Positions 36,639 through 47,100 of a DNA stretch of 64,000 bases are shown here, piece by piece. This stretch comes from Winogradskyella eximia (GTDB taxonomy: Bacteria; Bacteroidota; Bacteroidia; Flavobacteriales; Flavobacteriaceae): assembly GCF_003386165.1 (NCBI RefSeq), contig NZ_QRDV01000002.1:186001-250000 (forward strand). The letters run 5' to 3'. The notes under the pieces are model-generated. The model saw only the letters and a program-made list of their open reading frames with translations. It had not been told where the DNA came from and did not search any database. The position numbers and the translations under genes were made by a program. Every line of letters begins with the position of its first letter. Position 1 is the stretch's first letter.

Positions 36639-38186
36639 ATGATAAATATTCTTTGGGTTGACGATGAAATCGATTTATTAAAGCCACATATTATCTTTTT
36701 AGAACAAAAAGGATACACAGTTACTAAATGTCAAAGTGGTACTGAAGCTTTAGAAATTATCAATGATACAAATTTCGATATCGTCTTTTTAGATGAGAAT
36801 ATGCCAGGATTAACAGGTTTAGAAACTTTAAATGAAATTAAAGAACGACGTGCTAACTTACCTGTGGTAATGATTACAAAAAGTGAAGAGGAATATATTA
36901 TGGAAGAAGCTATTGGTAATAAAATTGCTGATTATTTAATAAAACCCGTAAATCCAAATCAGATTTTATTGAGTTTAAAAAAGAATTTGGATCATTCGCG
37001 TTTAGTTTCTGAAAAAACAACTTCTAATTATCAACAAGAATTCAGAAAGATAGCTATGGATTTGTCTATGGTTAATTCTTATGAAGAATGGGTAGAATTA
37101 TACCAGAAATTGATTTATTGGGAATTACAGCTTGAGGGTATTGAAGATGTAGGAATGACGGATATTTTAGAATCTCAAAAAACCGAAGCCAATATGCAAT
37201 TTGGTAAGTTTATAGAGAAAAATTATGAAGACTGGTTTCAACCTAATACAGATGCTCCAGTAATGTCACATACATTGTTTAAAGATAAAGTTGTTCCAGA
37301 ATTGAGTGATAAACAGCCAACAGTTTTAATCGTAATAGATAATTTACGTTACGATCAATGGAAAGCTTTTGAGCCTATTGTAAACAATTATTATAAAAAA
37401 GCTTCAGAATTGGCTTTTTATAGCATCTTACCTACTGCTACACAATATGCCAGAAATGCTATTTTCTCTGGATTAATGCCTGCTGATATGGAAAGTTTAT
37501 TTCCTCAATATTGGAAAAATGATACAGATGAAGGAGGAAAAAATATGCATGAAGATGATTTTTTAAGAGAACAATTAAAACGTTTAGGCTTAGGGAATTT
37601 AAAACATGAATATCATAAAATCACGAATTTAAAAGCAGGTAAAAAACTCGTTGAAAACTTTAGGTCATTAAAAGATAACGACCTCAATGTTATTGTTTAT
37701 AATTTTGTAGATATGCTCTCGCATTCTAAAACAGAAATGGAAGTCGTTAAAGAATTAGCTTCTAACGATAAGGCTTATCGCTCACTTACTGTTAGTTGGT
37801 TTAAGAATTCTCCTTTGTTAGAAATGATTCAATTATCTCAACAATTAGGTTTTAAATTAATCTTAACTACAGATCATGGTACTATAAATGTAAAAGCTCC
37901 GTCTAAAGTAATTGGAGATAGAGATACAAGTTTAAATTTACGTTATAAAACAGGTAGAAGTTTAACTTACCAAGACAAAGATGTATTAGCTGTTAAAAAC
38001 CCTAAATCTATTCATTTACCGTCACTGACTATGAGTAGCTCATTTATTTTTGCAAAAGGAGATCTATTTTTAGCTTACCCAAATAACTTCAATCATTATG
38101 TGAGCTATTATAGAAATACGTATCAACATGGTGGTGTGTCCTTGGAGGAAATGATTATTCCTTTTGTGGTAATGGATCCTAAATAG
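36639..38186 (+). CDS. porX: T9SS response regulator PorX
   Basis: 515 residues. An N-terminal receiver domain (1-120) has the acid pocket D8/D9, phospho-acceptor D52, T80 and K102. The C-terminal half is a PglZ-type alkaline phosphatase-like domain with metal-site residues D234, T266/T268 region, D358, and D412/H413. PorX works with the PorY kinase and the sigma factor SigP to control type IX secretion genes, and its PglZ domain is reported to act on oligonucleotides. No DNA-binding domain is present, as expected. Three T9SS cargo genes in this window fit its presence. Confidence 0.95.
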   Translation: MINILWVDDEIDLLKPHIIFLEQKGYTVTKCQSGTEALEIINDTNFDIVFLDENMPGLTGLETLNEIKERRANLPVVMITKSEEEYIMEEAIGNKIADYLIKPVNPNQILLSLKKNLDHSRLVSEKTTSNYQQEFRKIAMDLSMVNSYEEWVELYQKLIYWELQLEGIEDVGMTDILESQKTEANMQFGKFIEKNYEDWFQPNTDAPVMSHTLFKDKVVPELSDKQPTVLIVIDNLRYDQWKAFEPIVNNYYKKASELAFYSILPTATQYARNAIFSGLMPADMESLFPQYWKNDTDEGGKNMHEDDFLREQLKRLGLGNLKHEYHKITNLKAGKKLVENFRSLKDNDLNVIVYNFVDMLSHSKTEMEVVKELASNDKAYRSLTVSWFKNSPLLEMIQLSQQLGFKLILTTDHGTINVKAPSKVIGDRDTSLNLRYKTGRSLTYQDKDVLAVKNPKSIHLPSLTMSSSFIFAKGDLFLAYPNNFNHYVSYYRNTYQHGGVSLEEMIIPFVVMDPK

Positions 38187-38426
38187 TTTATAAAGACAAA
38201 GCTACCATTTAAATAATTCTGTTCTCAGAAACAGTAGTTATCTCTGTAATACTGTTTTAATAAGCGTTTTATAGGTTAGTTTATATTTAATTAGATATCT
38301 AAAATATCGTATAAGACAAAAATCAAAAACTCTTTTAAATGCAAAAATAACCGATGAAATACGTTATTTCCTAGGATATCTGAAATGTATTTCATATTAT
38401 TGTAGCATTAATTTACTAAAACTAGA

Positions 38427-38882
38427 GTGAAAACTATAGAGTTTACATACCATTTAAAAGATATTGAAGCTACAGCCGCCAGTGTATTAGAACATTTAGT
38501 CTCTAAAACCATTCTGTTTAATGGCAGCATGGGTGCAGGTAAAACAACCTTCATTAACGCATTACTAAATGCCATGCAAAGTGATGATACAGCCACAAGC
38601 CCAACATTCTCTATTGTAAATGAGTATAATATACCAAATGATAAAGTGTATCATTTTGATTTTTATAGAATAGAATCTATTGATGAAGCTTACAACTTTG
38701 GAATAGAAGATTACCTGAACAACAACCATTGGTTATTTATGGAATGGCCAGAACGGATAGAAGACTTGATTCCCGAAAATCATCAAGCCATTACCATTAC
38801 AGACCTAGAAGACAATAAAAGATCCCTCAAATTAACTATAAACACCAAACATTTAACCAAAAATACAGCCATGAAACTGTAA
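38427..38882 (+). CDS. tsaE: tRNA threonylcarbamoyladenosine synthesis ATPase
   Basis: 151 residues. The P-loop GSMGAGKT (33-40), the SPTF switch (about 59) and the DFYRIES motif (72-78) identify TsaE, the ATPase needed with TsaB and TsaD for t6A at position 37 of ANN-decoding tRNAs. The start is GTG at 38427; no ATG lies nearby. The 240 bp before it hold only AT-rich sequence with a GAAATA/TATTTC hairpin (38356-38370). Confidence 0.95.
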   Translation: MKTIEFTYHLKDIEATAASVLEHLVSKTILFNGSMGAGKTTFINALLNAMQSDDTATSPTFSIVNEYNIPNDKVYHFDFYRIESIDEAYNFGIEDYLNNNHWLFMEWPERIEDLIPENHQAITITDLEDNKRSLKLTINTKHLTKNTAMKL

Positions 38883-39047
38883 AATTTTGTAAAAAATTTT
38901 ATTAATATTCCTACAAGATTATGATAGTATTGCGGAAAAACCGTAATAGAATCTTCTAAATTTATCGGATTTTAACTACTTCTTATTTGTAAGCATTTGA
39001 TAATGACCTTACTTTTGATGTAATTAATTAATTAAATCCCTTAAATT

Positions 39048-39194
39048 ATGAAAAACAAAAAAAATCTAGTACTAGCAATTGCTATCTTCGGAGGAATGTT
39101 ATTTACTGTACAGGCTACTAACATTATTGACTTAGATGGACAAACTACAAACAAAATTGAAGTTAAGAAAAGAAAGCTTATCAAAAACGGCTAA
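39048..39194 (+). CDS. Secreted micropeptide, 48 residues
   Basis: I translated this short frame from ATG at 39048 to TAA at 39192-39194. Residues 1-23 form a textbook signal peptide (MKNKKN, then a hydrophobic stretch ending GGMLFTVQA), leaving a mature peptide of about 25 residues that starts TNIIDLDG and ends in a basic tail (KKRKLIKNG). It overlaps the next gene by 59 bp in another frame. It might be a secreted peptide or a leader for the membrane protein gene. No family is recognised; the signal-peptide composition and position argue for a real gene. Confidence 0.55.
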   Translation: MKNKKNLVLAIAIFGGMLFTVQATNIIDLDGQTTNKIEVKKRKLIKNG

Positions 39195-39690
39195 TAAAAG
39201 ATTAAGTAGAAGCGCTATAGTTGGCTCTATAATTGCCACTATAATAGTATCTACTCCTCTTTTATATTCTTTACATGAAAGTGTTCCAACCGTTAAAGTG
39301 TGGAACACTTTTTTGTTTACCTATGAAAGTGGCGCTTGGGAAGAAGCACAATTTGCTATGTGGGTTTATACCAGTAAAATCATTCCCTTAATATTATTAA
39401 TCATTTGGTTTTTCACATGCAAACACTGGTGGTATCACGCAATTTTAGTTCCTATTATAATGTTTGCGTTTCAAGCTGTTATTACTTGGAATGCAGAGGC
39501 AGGAAAAATTGATGAAGGAACATTTGTTGTATTACTTCCCATTTTGGTTGTTATTGTTCCATCAATCTATTTAATCAGAGCTAAAATGTTTAACAAAATT
39601 AATACTTCTGATAAAAGCCTTGAAGAACTTGAAGCAGAGTTTATGATTAAACCTAAAGGTGTTTGGGGAAGAATAAAGCAGTATTTTTAA
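39136..39690 (+). CDS. Membrane protein of unknown function (184 residues)
   Basis: An N-terminal basic, helical segment (1-25) is followed by about four membrane helices (about 27-47, 78-97, 99-120, 125-147) and a soluble acidic tail ending WGRIKQYF. No known domain is recognised. The ATG at 39136 lies inside the 48-residue secreted-peptide gene; the next usable Met is far inside the first loop, so the 59-bp overlap seems real. It lies before ald (99 bp). A role together with the micropeptide is possible, by position only. Confidence 0.6.
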   Translation: MDKLQTKLKLRKESLSKTANKRLSRSAIVGSIIATIIVSTPLLYSLHESVPTVKVWNTFLFTYESGAWEEAQFAMWVYTSKIIPLILLIIWFFTCKHWWYHAILVPIIMFAFQAVITWNAEAGKIDEGTFVVLLPILVVIVPSIYLIRAKMFNKINTSDKSLEELEAEFMIKPKGVWGRIKQYF

Positions 39691-39789
39691 TATTCTATTC
39701 AAACATTTAATATTTATTAGTAAATTGAAGTTATATTAATATAGCCATAATCGTTATATTGCAAGGGTAAACTAAAGTCAATAACTTCA

Positions 39790-40989
39790 ATGAGTCTATC
39801 TCTATCTCCATTTACCAAAGCCCAATTATTACCTCAAGAAGAAACCTTAGAAATTTTAAAGCAGAAAGGGGAACTCTTTATTGGAATTCCAAAAGAAGCT
39901 CATTTTCAAGAACGAAGAGTTTGTCTTACGCCTGATGCTGTATCAGCATTAACAGCCAATGGACATCGTGTTTTATTTGAATCTGGTGCTGGCAATGGAG
40001 CCAATTTTAAAGATAAAGATTATAGTGAAGCTGGTGCAGAAGTTACAAAGGATACAGCAAAAGTGTACTCCTGCCCTATTATTCTTAAAGTTGAGCCACC
40101 TTCTTTAGATGAGATTAAGCTTATTAATCCACAAACCCTTCTTATTTCTGCTCTTCAGATAAAAACACAAAGCAAATCTTATTTTGAAGCTTTAGCCAAA
40201 AAACGTATCACTGCATTAGCCTTTGAGTATATTAAAGATGATGATGGCGCATATCCTGCAGTAAGTTCTCTCAGTGAAATAGCAGGTACAGCGTCCATAT
40301 TAATAGCATCAGAGTTATTATCTAACGTCAATGGTGGAAATGGTCTAATGATGGGCAATATTAACGGAGTACCACCAACAGAAGTTGTTATTTTGGGAGC
40401 AGGTACCGTTGGAGAATTTGCCGCACGTTCTGCAATTGGCTTGGGAGCTAATGTTAAAGTTTTTGATAGTTCTATCACCAAATTAAGAAGACTTCAAAAC
40501 AATTTAGGTAGAACTATATATACGTCTACCATGCAACCCAAAAATCTATTAAAAGCACTAAAGCGATGTGATGTAGCTATTGGAGCGGTAAGAGGAACTT
40601 ATCGTGCTCCAATTGTTGTTACAGAAAGCATGTTAAATAATATGAAATCAGGTTCTGTAGTCATTGATGTTAGTATAGATATGGGTGGCTGCTTTGAAAC
40701 TAGTGAAGTTACAACGCACGATAAGCCTACTTTTGAATATAATGGAGTTATTCATTATTGCGTCCCTAATATTCCGGCACGCTACTCAAGAACAGCATCA
40801 GTTTCCATTAGTAATATCTTTACTCCTTACCTATTAGAAATTGGAGAATACGGAGGAATAGAAAATGCCCTTCGTTTTGATAGAGGTTTAAAAAATGGGT
40901 TGTATTTTTACCACGGTATTTTAACTAACAAATCTGTTGCCGAATGGTTTGGTTTAGATTATAGTGATGCCAATTTGTTAATTTTCTAA
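39790..40989 (+). CDS. ald: Alanine dehydrogenase
   Basis: 399 residues. The N-terminal catalytic domain has GIPKEAHFQERRVCLTPDAV (about 33-52), and the Rossmann segment VVILGAGTVGEFAA lies near residue 200. It interconverts L-alanine with pyruvate and ammonia using NAD. The protein is some 25 residues longer at the N-terminus than the classical enzyme, as is usual in Flavobacteriia. It stands alone on the plus strand. Confidence 0.93.
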   Translation: MSLSLSPFTKAQLLPQEETLEILKQKGELFIGIPKEAHFQERRVCLTPDAVSALTANGHRVLFESGAGNGANFKDKDYSEAGAEVTKDTAKVYSCPIILKVEPPSLDEIKLINPQTLLISALQIKTQSKSYFEALAKKRITALAFEYIKDDDGAYPAVSSLSEIAGTASILIASELLSNVNGGNGLMMGNINGVPPTEVVILGAGTVGEFAARSAIGLGANVKVFDSSITKLRRLQNNLGRTIYTSTMQPKNLLKALKRCDVAIGAVRGTYRAPIVVTESMLNNMKSGSVVIDVSIDMGGCFETSEVTTHDKPTFEYNGVIHYCVPNIPARYSRTASVSISNIFTPYLLEIGEYGGIENALRFDRGLKNGLYFYHGILTNKSVAEWFGLDYSDANLLIF

Positions 40990-41066
40990 TACAGAACTTG
41001 TTTTAGTCTCTAATTATTCAATAAAGTTTAACTAAAAATAAATTCCTGCTTTAGTGGGAAATAAAT

Positions 41067-41444
41067 ATGAAATTTACGCAACGTTTAGGCTACTATTTAG
41101 GTGGTTTTGGTATTGGTTTAATACTTCTTATGTTTTTTTTAAATGGAAAAGATGCTTCCTGTGATTATGGCCCAAATGCTAGAACCACTAAAAACATCAG
41201 CTCTAAACCTATTGAATATTCTAATGCGGCAGCATTATTTCTTTCAGAACACACAATAGATTCGAGTACTATAGTTAATTTGGTAAAATATGGAAGTGTT
41301 GATTTTTCTAAAAGTGAAACACACAAAGACTCATGTAAAATTTATTATATAGAAAATAGCTATAAAGAGCGAGATATGGAACTAAAGATTAAAAATTGTG
41401 AATCTGTAGCGACACTCCTCGATATTAAATATACAAACATCTAA
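41067..41444 (+). CDS. Small membrane-anchored DUF4258-like protein
   Basis: 125 residues: one N-terminal membrane helix (about 10-25), then a periplasmic or surface part with the pattern ESSTIVNLVKYGSVDFSKS... and a CxxxY strand followed by LKIKNCESVATL, resembling DUF4258. Two or three cysteines (33, 92, 115) could form a disulphide. Function unknown. It lies 77 bp past ald and just before the sugar-nucleotide genes. Confidence 0.55.
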   Translation: MKFTQRLGYYLGGFGIGLILLMFFLNGKDASCDYGPNARTTKNISSKPIEYSNAAALFLSEHTIDSSTIVNLVKYGSVDFSKSETHKDSCKIYYIENSYKERDMELKIKNCESVATLLDIKYTNI

Positions 41445-41534
41445 TATATTGAAATTGTTTAGAGTATAATTTAGAAGTTTCAATCTAAATTTTAATATTT
41501 GAACTCACTTCAAAAAAAGTAAAATTAAATTATT

Positions 41535-42554
41535 ATGAAAGTATTAGTAACTGGAGCAGCAGGATTTATTGGATTTTATGTCTCAAAAGTATTATTATCC
41601 AAAGGTCATGTAGTGGTTGGATTAGATAATATTAATGATTACTATGATGTAAATTTAAAATTTGATAGACTTAACGAATTGGGTATTGATAAAACTGAAG
41701 CTTCTAAGTTCAATAGTCTTTGTAAAAGTAAGTCTGAAGATTTTACTTTTATAAGAATGAATCTTGAAGATCGACAAGCACTTCCAGAATTATTTAAGAC
41801 AGAAAAATTTGATATAGTTTGTAACCTTGCAGCCCAAGCAGGTGTACGATACAGCTTAGAGAACCCTGAAACTTATGTAGATTCTAATTTAGTTGGATTT
41901 TTAAACATATTAGAATGCTGTAGAAACAACGATATTAAACATTTGGTTTATGCCAGTAGCTCAAGTGTTTATGGAATGAATAAGAAAATACCATTTTCTA
42001 CAGATGATAATGTAGATCATCCTATTAGTTTATATGCTGCTACCAAAAAGAGTAACGAACTTATGGCACATACTTATAGCCATTTATTTAAAATACCGAC
42101 TACTGGATTAAGGTTCTTTACTGTTTATGGACCATGGGGAAGACCAGATATGGCAATGTTTCTATTTACAGATGCTATTGTAAATAACAGACCAATAAAA
42201 GTATTTAACCATGGTAACATGGAGCGCGACTTTACTTATATAGATGATATTGTAGAAGGTGTTGTTAGAATTATTGAAAAACCAGCAACACAGAGAATTG
42301 AATCTAATAACCTATATAAGGTTTATAATATTGGTAATAATAATTCTGTAAAACTATTAGACTTTATAAAAGAAATAGAAGTTAACTTAGATAAGGTTTC
42401 AACTAAGAATATGATGGAAATGCAACCAGGAGACGTAGAACGAACTTGGGCAGATGTAGACGAGTTAATTAAAGATTATGATTATAGACCTAATACCTCA
42501 ATAAAGCAAGGAGTAAAATCTTTCATAGATTGGTTTAAAAACTATTATAATTAA
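41535..42554 (+). CDS. UDP-glucuronate 4-epimerase-like protein
   Basis: 339 residues, extended SDR fold. Nucleotide-binding TGAAGFIG (6-13), SSS (141-143) and Y167xxxK171 are intact. The stretch NINDYYDVNLK (32-42) and the QAGVRYSLENP motif (101-111) are those of the UDP-glucuronate 4-epimerase (CapI/LspL) family, which makes UDP-galacturonate. With the UDP-glucose dehydrogenase next to it, the cluster would make UDP-GlcA and then UDP-GalA. A related 4-epimerase specificity cannot be excluded. Confidence 0.85.
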   Translation: MKVLVTGAAGFIGFYVSKVLLSKGHVVVGLDNINDYYDVNLKFDRLNELGIDKTEASKFNSLCKSKSEDFTFIRMNLEDRQALPELFKTEKFDIVCNLAAQAGVRYSLENPETYVDSNLVGFLNILECCRNNDIKHLVYASSSSVYGMNKKIPFSTDDNVDHPISLYAATKKSNELMAHTYSHLFKIPTTGLRFFTVYGPWGRPDMAMFLFTDAIVNNRPIKVFNHGNMERDFTYIDDIVEGVVRIIEKPATQRIESNNLYKVYNIGNNNSVKLLDFIKEIEVNLDKVSTKNMMEMQPGDVERTWADVDELIKDYDYRPNTSIKQGVKSFIDWFKNYYN

Positions 42555-42576
42555 ATAGATTTTGAACGAAAGTTCC

Positions 42577-42584
42577 TATTTTTG
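42577..42584 (+). promoter_or_regulatory. -7 promoter box for the UDP-glucose dehydrogenase gene
   Basis: TATTTTTG (TAnnTTTG) lies 123 bp before the start codon, giving a leader of about 115 nt. The only nearby TTG (42562-42564) is 12 bp away, too close for the consensus. Confidence 0.35.
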
Positions 42585-42706
42585 TGGTTAAATTGATATT
42601 TATCGTAAAAAAAGGTTATTGGTATAATATATTGCCTAAATAAAATTAATACTATCAAATTTGTGATCATTTATAATATTTGACTCAAATCTAAATAAAT
42701 TTAAAA

Positions 42707-44086
42707 ATGAAAATAACAAAAATCTGTTGTATTGGTGCAGGTTATGTAGGTGGACCTACAATGGCTGTAATTGCAAAAAAGAATCCACACATAAAAGTTA
42801 CAATTGTAGATATAAATGCAGAACGTATTGCTGCATGGAATGACAAAGACCTATCTAAATTGCCAATTTACGAACCTGGCTTAGCAGAAATAGTTGAAGA
42901 AACTCGAGGGAAAAATTTATTCTTTTCTACTGAGATAGATGAAACTATTAAAGAATCTGAGATGATTTTTATTTCGGTAAATACACCAACTAAAACTTAC
43001 GGAAAAGGTAAGGGAATGGCAGCCGATTTAAAATACGTTGAATTATGTGCTAGAAATATTGCTGAAGTAGCCACTACAGATAAGATTGTTGTAGAAAAAT
43101 CTACATTACCTGTAAGAACAGCACAAGCTATCAAAAGTATTTTACACAATACAGGAAGTGATGTAAATTTTAGTATTTTATCTAATCCGGAATTTTTAGC
43201 TGAAGGAACTGCCGTTCAAGATTTATTGAATCCAGATCGTGTTTTAATTGGAGGTGAATCTGAAGAAGCAATAGAAAGTTTAGCTAATGTATATGGTAGT
43301 TGGGTTTCTCAAGATAGAATTTTAAGAACTAATGTTTGGTCATCAGAATTATCTAAGCTAACTGCTAATGCTTTTTTAGCTCAACGTATTTCTTCAATTA
43401 ATGCTATTTCTGAATTGTGCGAACATACCGAAGCAAATGTAAACGAAGTAGCCAAAGCTATCGGAATGGATTCTAGAATTGGACCAAAATTCTTAAATGC
43501 ATCTATTGGCTTTGGAGGTTCATGTTTTCAGAAAGATATATTGAATCTTGTTTATATTGCTAGAAGTTATAATCTTCAAGCTGTAGCTGATTATTGGGAG
43601 CAAGTAATCATATTAAACGATCATCAAAAAAGACGTTTTTCTGATCATTTAATAAGTACATTATACAACACGGTCTCTGGTAAGAAAATTGCGATGTTAG
43701 GTTGGGCTTTTAAGAAAGATACTAATGACACAAGAGAGTCAGCAGCTATTTATGTTGCAGATCATTTATTAAACGAACAAGCAAATATTGCGGTTTACGA
43801 TCCAAAAGTAAATGGTAAAAAAGTGCAAGCTGACCTTAATTATTTAAATACTAGAACTGAAGAAGAAAACATGGAATTGGTTCAGTCTTTCAATGATCCT
43901 TATGAAGTTACAAATGATGCTCATGCTGTGGCGATCATGACAGAATGGGATGAATTTAAAACTTATGACTGGAAAAAAATCTATAATCAAATGAAAAAGC
44001 CAGCTTTTATTTTTGATGGTAGAAATATACTTAATAAAGAAGAAATGACTAAAATTGGATTTGAATACTCCTCGATTGGTCAGTAA
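42707..44086 (+). CDS. UDP-glucose 6-dehydrogenase, eukaryote-like type
   Basis: 459 residues. The NAD fold is GAGYVGGPT (10-18), the catalytic cysteine is C273 in [10 protein letters not shown], and NPEFLAEG (160-167) is present. It oxidises UDP-glucose twice to UDP-glucuronate. Length and motifs, such as [13 protein letters not shown] and KLPIYEPGL, resemble the animal and plant enzyme more than the shorter E. coli Ugd. This type is common in Bacteroidota. It lies 152 bp after the epimerase gene and ends at a strong terminator. Confidence 0.93.
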   Translation: MKITKICCIGAGYVGGPTMAVIAKKNPHIKVTIVDINAERIAAWNDKDLSKLPIYEPGLAEIVEETRGKNLFFSTEIDETIKESEMIFISVNTPTKTYGKGKGMAADLKYVELCARNIAEVATTDKIVVEKSTLPVRTAQAIKSILHNTGSDVNFSILSNPEFLAEGTAVQDLLNPDRVLIGGESEEAIESLANVYGSWVSQDRILRTNVWSSELSKLTANAFLAQRISSINAISELCEHTEANVNEVAKAIGMDSRIGPKFLNASIGFGGSCFQKDILNLVYIARSYNLQAVADYWEQVIILNDHQKRRFSDHLISTLYNTVSGKKIAMLGWAFKKDTNDTRESAAIYVADHLLNEQANIAVYDPKVNGKKVQADLNYLNTRTEEENMELVQSFNDPYEVTNDAHAVAIMTEWDEFKTYDWKKIYNQMKKPAFIFDGRNILNKEEMTKIGFEYSSIGQ

Positions 44087-44110
44087 GCTTTGAATAAGTT
44101 TTAAAATAAA

Positions 44111-44147
44111 AAAAGCACTAAAATTTAAGATTTTAGTGCTTTTTTTA
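44111..44147. terminator. Strong bidirectional terminator between convergent genes
   Basis: AAAAAAGCACTAAAAT and ATTTTAGTGCTTTTTT form a 16-bp stem with a 5-base loop. It serves the dehydrogenase gene (plus) and the 2521-residue gene (minus). Confidence 0.85.
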
Positions 44148-44162
44148 TTTTAAAACTATTTA

Positions 44163-47100
44163 TTAGTTAACAATTATCTTTTTAGTAACATCAGTTTCTT
44201 CACCAATGAACTTTACAAAATAAACACCAGACTGAAGTAAACTAATATCTATTTGTATAGTTGCGCTAGTACTTACGTTTTCATTAGATATTTGAGTACG
44301 TTGTATTAACTTACCGGTTACATCATATATATGTACATCAGAAACAGCTAATACTCCAGAAAACTTCACATTAATAATATCTGTTGCTGGATTTGGATAA
44401 ACATTGAAATCAAAATCTTTAACTATTCCAGAAGGATTATTTACTTGATCTGTACAATTAGTATCTACTTCTACTTGTATCGAAGCTTCTGCAAAATCTA
44501 AAGCATTAAAAACAGTAACCGTATAATCTGTAGTTTCTGAAGGTGAAACTTCGATTGACTGCGTAGTTTCACCAGTACTCCAAATATATTCATCTCCACC
44601 TGTAGCAGTTAAAGTTGTTACTTCATTTAAACAAATTAGTACATCCTCACCTGCATCTGCTATAACTGGTTGTAAAACATTTACAACGATTTGCTTTTCA
44701 TCATAGCAATCACCTATATAACCTTTTACTTCGTATGTGGTAGTAACAGAAGGACTAACTGCTATATTTGGTTGTGTTGCTCCATTATTCCATTCATAAC
44801 TATTTGCTCCAGTAGCAGATAAAGTCACAAAATCACCATTTAAAATTTCAATACTTTCTCCATTAAGAATATTTACAATTGGACTAAGGTCAACATAAAC
44901 CATAACATCATCAGAATCTTCTTGTTCACCATTTATAACAGTTACTGTATATGATGTTGTTGATAATGGACTGACTATAATACTCTGTGTCGTTTCTCCT
45001 GTACTCCATAAATAACTATCACCTTCATTTGCTGTTAATATAACCTCATAAGTAGTATTATCACAAACAAATGCATCAGAACCAGCAGATGCTATAAATA
45101 ATGGTATCACCGTAACTGTTATTTCTTCTTGAACGCTACAAGTATTACTTGTACCTGTAACAACAAAAGTTGTCGTTTCTAGTGGGCTTACAGTAATTGA
45201 ATCTTCTGTTTCTCCAGTACTCCATAAATATGTTTCAGCACCACTTACTAATAAATTAGCACTTTCTCCTTCAATTATTGTAATATTCTCACTTACATTC
45301 AAATTAGGTAATTCATTTACAGTGACAGTAACACTATCAGTATCTGAATTTCCAAAATTATCAGATACTGTAACTGTATATGTCGTAGTTTCTGTTGGAT
45401 TCACTGAAATTGATTCACCGGATTGTCCTGTGTTCCAAATATAATTAGAACCTCCAGAAGCATTCAAGATAATACTTTCTCCATTACATATTGAAACGTC
45501 ATTACCAGCATTAGCTATTAAACTTGGGATCACTGTAACTGTGACTTGAACCTCTTCACTTTCACAACTATTTAAAGAAGAATAGCCAACTGCTGTATAG
45601 GTTGTAGTTACTGTAGGACTTACAGTAATTGTACTAGAATCCTGACCTGTACTCCATAAATATGCATTTGCTCCACTTGCTGTTAATATTGAACTTTCTC
45701 CTTCAATTATTGTAATATCCTCACTTAAGGTAATAACAGGAACATTATCTACAGTGACTGTAACACTATCGGAATCAGAATTTCCATAATTATCAGATAC
45801 TGTAACTGTATATACTGTAGTTTCAGCTGGGTTTATAGTAAATGAAGCTGAAGTTTCTCCTGTACTCCATAAATAATTAGAACCTCCTGTTGCATTTAAA
45901 GTTACACTTTCTCCATTACATATTGAAACGTCATTACCAGCATTAGCTATTAAACTTGGGATCACTGTAACTGTGACTTGAGCTTCTTCACTCTCACAAC
46001 TATTAATAGAAGAATATCCTATTGCTGTATATGTCATAGTTTCTGTAGGACTTACAGTAATTGTACTAGAATCCTGACTAGTACTCCATAAATATGCATT
46101 AGCTCCACTTGCTATTAATGTTGCACTTTCTCCTTCTATTATTGTAATATCCTCACTTAAGGTAATAACAGGAACATTATCTACAGTGACTGTAACACTA
46201 TCGGAATCAGAATTTCCATAATTATCAAATACTGTAACTGTATATATTGTTGTTTCAGTTGGATTTATAATAATTGAAGCCGAAGTATCCCCTGTACTCC
46301 ATAAATAATTAGCACCTCCTGATGCATTTAAAGTTACACTTTCTCCATTACATATTGTAAGATTGTTGCCTGCATTAGCCACAACCTCAGGTATTACCGT
46401 AACAGTTACTTGTAATTCTTCACTTTCACAATTATATGAAGAGCCAACAACAGTATATGTTGTGGTCTCACTTGGACTTACTGAGATAGAACTAGAATTT
46501 TCACCAGTACTCCATAGAAAGACATTTGCTCCACTAGCTGTTAATGTGGTAGCCTCCCCCTCAATAATTGTAATATTATCACTAACACTTACATTTGTTA
46601 AATCAGGTACAGTAATAGTAACATGATCTGAATCAATATTTCCATAATCATCACTTACAACTACTGTATACGTTGTGGTTTCTGTTGGACTTACAACAAT
46701 TGAAGCTGTTGTTTCTCCTGTACTCCAAGAAAAATAAGAGCTACCAGAAGCAGTTAAGGTAACATTTTGGCTATTACAAATTACCACATTATTACCTGCA
46801 TCAGCAACTACAATTGATGCTACAACAACCAATATTTCTTCTGTAATTTGACAACCATTACTTGAAAAACCAGTAACGCTGTATATTGTTGATTCTGTAG
46901 GACTCACAGAAATTGATGCTGTTGTTTCTCCTGTATCCCAAAGGTAAGTATTAGCTCCACTTACTACTAAGTTAGCACTTTCACCCTCTAAGATTGTAAT
47001 TTCTTCATTCAAGTTAAGACTTGGTAAATCATTAACTACAACAGTAACACTATCAGTATCAGAATTTCCGTAATCATCACTAACTGTCACTGTAAAGGTT

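Noticed and set aside
36639..38186. PorX as a PglZ-type phage-resistance protein (BREX)
   Set aside because: The N-terminal receiver domain and the surrounding T9SS cargo identify PorX; no BREX genes are present.
38187..38426. Possible small RNA or gene between porX and tsaE
   Set aside because: Only a short GAAATA/TATTTC hairpin is present, with no promoter box or terminator at suitable spacing.
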